From Tetradesmus obliquus (taxonomy: Eukaryota > Chlorophyta > Chlorophyceae > Sphaeropleales > Scenedesmaceae), in NCBI GenBank assembly GCA_030272155.1, contig CP126196.1, positions 310,001 to 374,000 on the forward strand: a stretch of 64,000 nt of DNA. The letters are read 5' to 3'. Below the pieces are notes generated by a model. The model worked only from the letters and a program-made list of their open reading frames with translations. It had not been told where the DNA came from and ran no database searches. Numbering within the stretch: the stretch's first letter is position 1; the number at the start of each line of letters is the position of its first letter. Positions 60,382-64,000 of this stretch are shown here, in pieces. The position numbers and the translations under genes were made by a program.

Positions 60382-63300
60382 GGCGGCGGCGCACAGCTAC
60401 AGGCTCAGGAAATAAACAATGGGTCACACTGCAGTGTTGTGCATCGTCTGATCATTTTCTGGGGCGGGCAATGCTGGTAGTACGTTTGCTGGTGTGCGTG
60501 CTTGAAAGACGTCTTGCTGCCCTCAATGTCTTGCTTAAAATGCGAGGAATTGTGCAGCTGCCTGGCTCCGCTGCTCTGGCTGTGCAGCAAGCCTGGCCAC
60601 AGGCGAGAGGGTTTGTCATTCTTTGTTTTGTTTGAGACAGTAGGGCATTCATTCAATCAATGGCCAGTTTGTGCCTGCCTGTTTGCACAGGCGGGCGGGC
60701 TTCTTTGTGCAGCTAATTGCTGGAGGCGTGTGCATGCGCTCAGTCGACGCTGGGCTGCGGCATGTCAGGCCAAAAAGGTGAAAAGCACATGATTGTGCCT
60801 GCTGACGCCATTTTGCAGCTCTGCTACGGCTCTGATTTGACACCCTGCATTTCGACATGCGCGTGTTTGCATACGCGTGTAGATGAGCTGATGCAGGTAT
60901 TACAAATTCAGCATGTGCCTTGCTGATTGCCGGCAAACGACAAACGTGCCAGCGGCAGCTGCCTGTATGGAGGTTGGCAACACAGTGTTGAGCTCGATAC
61001 ATCATCGTGTGGAACACATGGTGCCACAGCAGCATCAGCTGAAGTAACTTTTACTGTGCCCCTCACAGAGTGATGCATGTGGTGCTGCGTTGTGATGAGG
61101 GGCGGCACTTGTGGCTTAGGGCCAAAAAGGATTCATTTTTGGCTGAGGCTCTCTGTTGCTGTAAAGCTTTGCTGTGTGCCTTGAGGTGGTGCTGCTGCTG
61201 GTGGACTTCACGCAGCAGCAAAGTTTCCACCTTAGCACCTGCTTTGATTTGGCGGTGAACACGTCTGTCTGCACACACTGTTTGCACACACTGATTGTGC
61301 GAGCGCTACTATGTGGTGCTCGCAGCATCTTGCGCTGATTCATGCCTAGCGGGTGGCGAGGCATGCGTGGAATAGTGCCTAGGCAATGCTTGTTGTTGCA
61401 GCCAGCCGCGGCTGCAGCAGCTGCTGTTGAATTGCGCAGGAGGAGCGGGAGGACTTGACAGAACAGTATGTGGACTGGATAGCAAATTCCACACGTGCAG
61501 CATGTTGATCTGCGGTTGTGGCTAACCACACCTCAGCAGTACTTGATGTGCAGCCAGGTTTTCTAAACCTGTGCCGTTGGCAGTGATTGCGACCCAGGGT
61601 TGCGCAGGTGCATTGGATGACTTGCAGCAGTTGCGGAGCCATGGCTAGGCAGCAGCAGTCGCACAGGAGAAAGGAGCTCACGCATGTGGGTTGTCTCAGG
61701 CTGCGGTGGTGTGTGTATTCCAGGCTGCAGATGTTTGCAGGGCTATGTTGGCGCGGGTACCATGGTAGCGCGGGTTGTGCAGGTTGCTGGGTCACCCAAC
61801 TGCACAGGTTCAACTGCACTCGTAAACTTGCAGAACTAGTGGGCAGCTTTGGCAAGCAGGCAAGCACCAGCTGCGGCCTATGGAACTGCTTGCCGCGCAT
61901 TGTCTCTCACCCGACAACTTGGCGTCGTTTTCATCTATCTAAGAATGAGTGCGGCGACTGACCCTGGCCCGCCAGGCGCCATCTGGGGTGCTTGAATTGC
62001 TCATTCCCATGGCTACGTAGCCACAGTGTGCGTGCAGTTGATGCCGCCGCAGTTGTTGGCCCGTATGTTGGGCTGCTGCTGTTGTCGACAGTGAGACAAG
62101 TGGTGTGACAAAGTTCTTGTTTTAGGCTGCATAGCATCTGCCAACACACACGCAGCGAATGGGCGGGCTGAAATTGACGGGAAGATTGCAATGGGGTGCA
62201 TGCATGCAGGCTCGCAACAGATCCTGCTGCGATGTTGCTGCGTTGGCCAGCGGCGCGCAAGTGTCAGGGTGATGTGTGCTGTTTGGGAGCTGTCAGCGGC
62301 TGTCAGCTGCCGAGCAGCGTTTAAGACTTTAGGCCGCCATGAATGGCAGGGTTAACCCTTTGCACACCACCACACTCTTGGTGACGGGCAGCTGCAGCTG
62401 CTCTGTACAGCTGCTGCCACCAGCAGCAGCAGCAGCAGCGGAGGATAACTTGGCTGCGCACTCATGTGCGTGGCTGCCATGGCATTGACAGTGTCCAATT
62501 GCTGCCCTGCTTGTCACATTTTGATCCACCTTGTGAGGGGTCCTGGTAGGATGCATTGTCCTGCTGCTGGGGTGGGCTTGCTGCCGGCTGCAACATGCGA
62601 ATGCACAGTCAGCACTTGCTTGTGGTTGGGAGGAACATGAAGTTGAAGTTGAAAAGGACGTAAGGCAGCAGGCAGCGGGACATTGTTCACTTGCACAGAT
62701 GATTGCGCTGTGCGTCAGCACATGCGCCCTTGCACGCCTGCTGTTGCTCAACATGGAGGTTGTTTGTGGGCTGGATGCCTTAGAGGGCTTCTGGATGGGG
62801 CAGCAACTTCTTCTTGGCGCACGTGTACTGTCAGCTGCAACGGTAGTGTCTTTTGCATTGACTGATCGCATATTAAGCAATGCATCCATTACATACGTGC
62901 ACGCTGGAGAGTATTGTGCAATGCTGTGAGCTTCATTCCAGCAATTTTGGACACAGCACCACACTTGGCTGCAGCAGGAGCACTTGTCCTGCAAACGCAG
63001 CTTTGGTCACGCTAGGCAGAGTTGGCATTGGCATAACTCTCAACTATCATACCAGGGTTCAGATGACATTCCCACAGCCAGCCATTTCAGTGCTGCTTTG
63101 CATGTTGATGGTTGCTGCAGCAGCGTTGATTTGACCCAGATGATCTGCTGTGCCTGCCTGCTAGCACCAATGTACTGCATGTATGCATCCTTGTTTCAGG
63201 CAACACTTGTCGAAGAGGCCCTGTGCTATCCTTAGTAAGACTTGCAAGCTCCAGATGCATTGTGAAGTGCCAAAGTTTCCTGGGACGAGTTCAATTCTCC

Positions 63301-63616
63301 AAGTTGGAGTGTTGCAAATGTTAATGTTACACGGCGGCCGCATGCGCACACGTGCATGCTTTACACCTCGTGCGTGTAATGACCTAACGACCTGTCTTTG
63401 ATGTTTCGCCAACAGCAATTGTGCCCCTTTTGCATTTATGCACAACATTTACGCACAACCACAGGCAGCAGTGTTGTCAGCAGCATTGCAGTGGCCTGGC
63501 GACATCACTGATGTGACATACCCTTTGCTGCCTTTGCTGCCTTTGCTGCCTTGCTAAGCCAGCCCTGCATTTAATAACGACATGTAGACGCCAGCTCTAG
63601 GCAACAGAACACATAC
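60382..63616. other. Intergenic region without a supported gene
   Basis: AATAAA lies at 60411-60416, only 30 bases after the protease stop, and a TGTAA occurs at about 61159. The longest open frame, on the minus strand around 62330-62990, is Cys/Ser-rich low complexity and not credible as a gene. No repeats of note. Confidence 0.4.
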
Positions 63617-64000
63617 ATGTACTCGAAAGTTGCGGCAAGCCTGTTGTACAGTGCATCATCAGGGGCATCAGGACGGTCACCCCAGCCAGGTGATGACAAT
63701 GCAGCTCCCAGCAAGGCGCTGCTGGAGATGTGTCAACAAACGATGGCTGAAAAAGAACGAGAACTGCGTCATTATTTGGTTCATGTTCGGGGTTTGCTGC
63801 ATGTTCGGAGGTGGCTGGGGTTTCAGCACTTCGCTGCCCTGCTCACTAAGTCTCTAGAGCCAAACGAGAAGGCAGTTGACCGCATGAATACTTTGTTCAT
63901 GTTGTGAACGCAATACATAGTGTCAGATAGGTCAAATTCACGGTAAACTTGTGCAGGACGGCGCTGCTGGTACGTGCAGGTCAGCACCAAAGGCGACTGC
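63617..64000 (+). CDS. Possible first exon of a further gene, runs off the window
   Basis: An ATG at 63617 opens MYSKVAASLLYSASSGASG, which could be a targeting sequence, and continues with a polar, Glu/Arg-rich stretch (MAEKERELRHY). Another frame of the same stretch encodes a hydrophobic, Cys/Gly-rich segment (VIIWFMFGVCCMFGGG), reachable by a splice near 63690. The family is not recognised and the structure is unresolved because the window ends. Confidence 0.25.

Noticed and set aside
62329-62994. 221-codon minus-strand frame
   Set aside because: Cys/Ser-rich low complexity without recognisable domain, repeats or splice signals; likely chance in GC-rich DNA.

Overview
The window looks like nuclear DNA of a green alga, most likely a chlorophyte related to Scenedesmaceae/Sphaeropleales; this is inferred from style and protein similarity only. 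The clues are many short spliced exons with GT-AG introns, intron 3' ends built from (CTG)n running into the CAG acceptor, TGTAA-type polyadenylation signals, plastid and mitochondrial targeting, and plant-like proteins (FtsH4, CYP37, ubiquitin-L40). All gene models here were built by hand from splice motifs, reading-phase continuity and family knowledge.

Layout: (1) 912-15130 (+), a 20-exon gene for a cellulose-synthase-like GT2 glycosyltransferase, with a Gly/Ser-rich N-terminus, a membrane helix and ankyrin repeats ahead of the catalytic core and a very long low-complexity tail. (2) 18317-19535 (-), a secreted/surface protein with a collagen-like stretch. (3) 21371-22042 (-), a 113-residue secreted Trp/Gly/Cys protein. 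(4) 23948-32335 (-), an i-AAA mitochondrial protease (FtsH4/YME1 type). (5) 32799-35347 (+), the ubiquitin-ribosomal protein eL40 fusion, head-to-head with FtsH4. (6) 36895-38550 (-), a RAD6/UBC2-type ubiquitin-conjugating enzyme. (7) 39195-44538 (+), a thylakoid-lumen cyclophilin (CYP37), head-to-head with UBC2. (8) 44745-45029, a small inverted-repeat element. (9) 45422-51705 (+), an SLC23/nucleobase-ascorbate transporter. (10) about 57363-60381 (+), a subtilisin-family protease whose 5' end is not found and which has one frame discontinuity. (11) 63617 onward, possibly the first exon of another gene.

The most unusual feature cuts across genes. In five of the larger genes, exon edges together with their splice sites are duplicated in tandem, often 2-6 times, inside the neighbouring intron. 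Copies of an exon's 5' edge always lie upstream of the real exon and copies of its 3' edge always lie downstream. The copies are diverged but many keep a usable splice site. The ubiquitin-eL40 and UBC2 genes show none of this.

Functionally the genes are ordinary housekeeping neighbours (wall polysaccharide synthesis, organelle proteolysis, ubiquitin system, lumen folding, transport) with no sign of a co-regulated cluster apart from the two divergent pairs. Long gene-poor stretches (15.1-18.3, 19.5-21.4, 22.0-23.9, 51.7-57.2, 60.4-63.6 kb) hold no gene that I can support.
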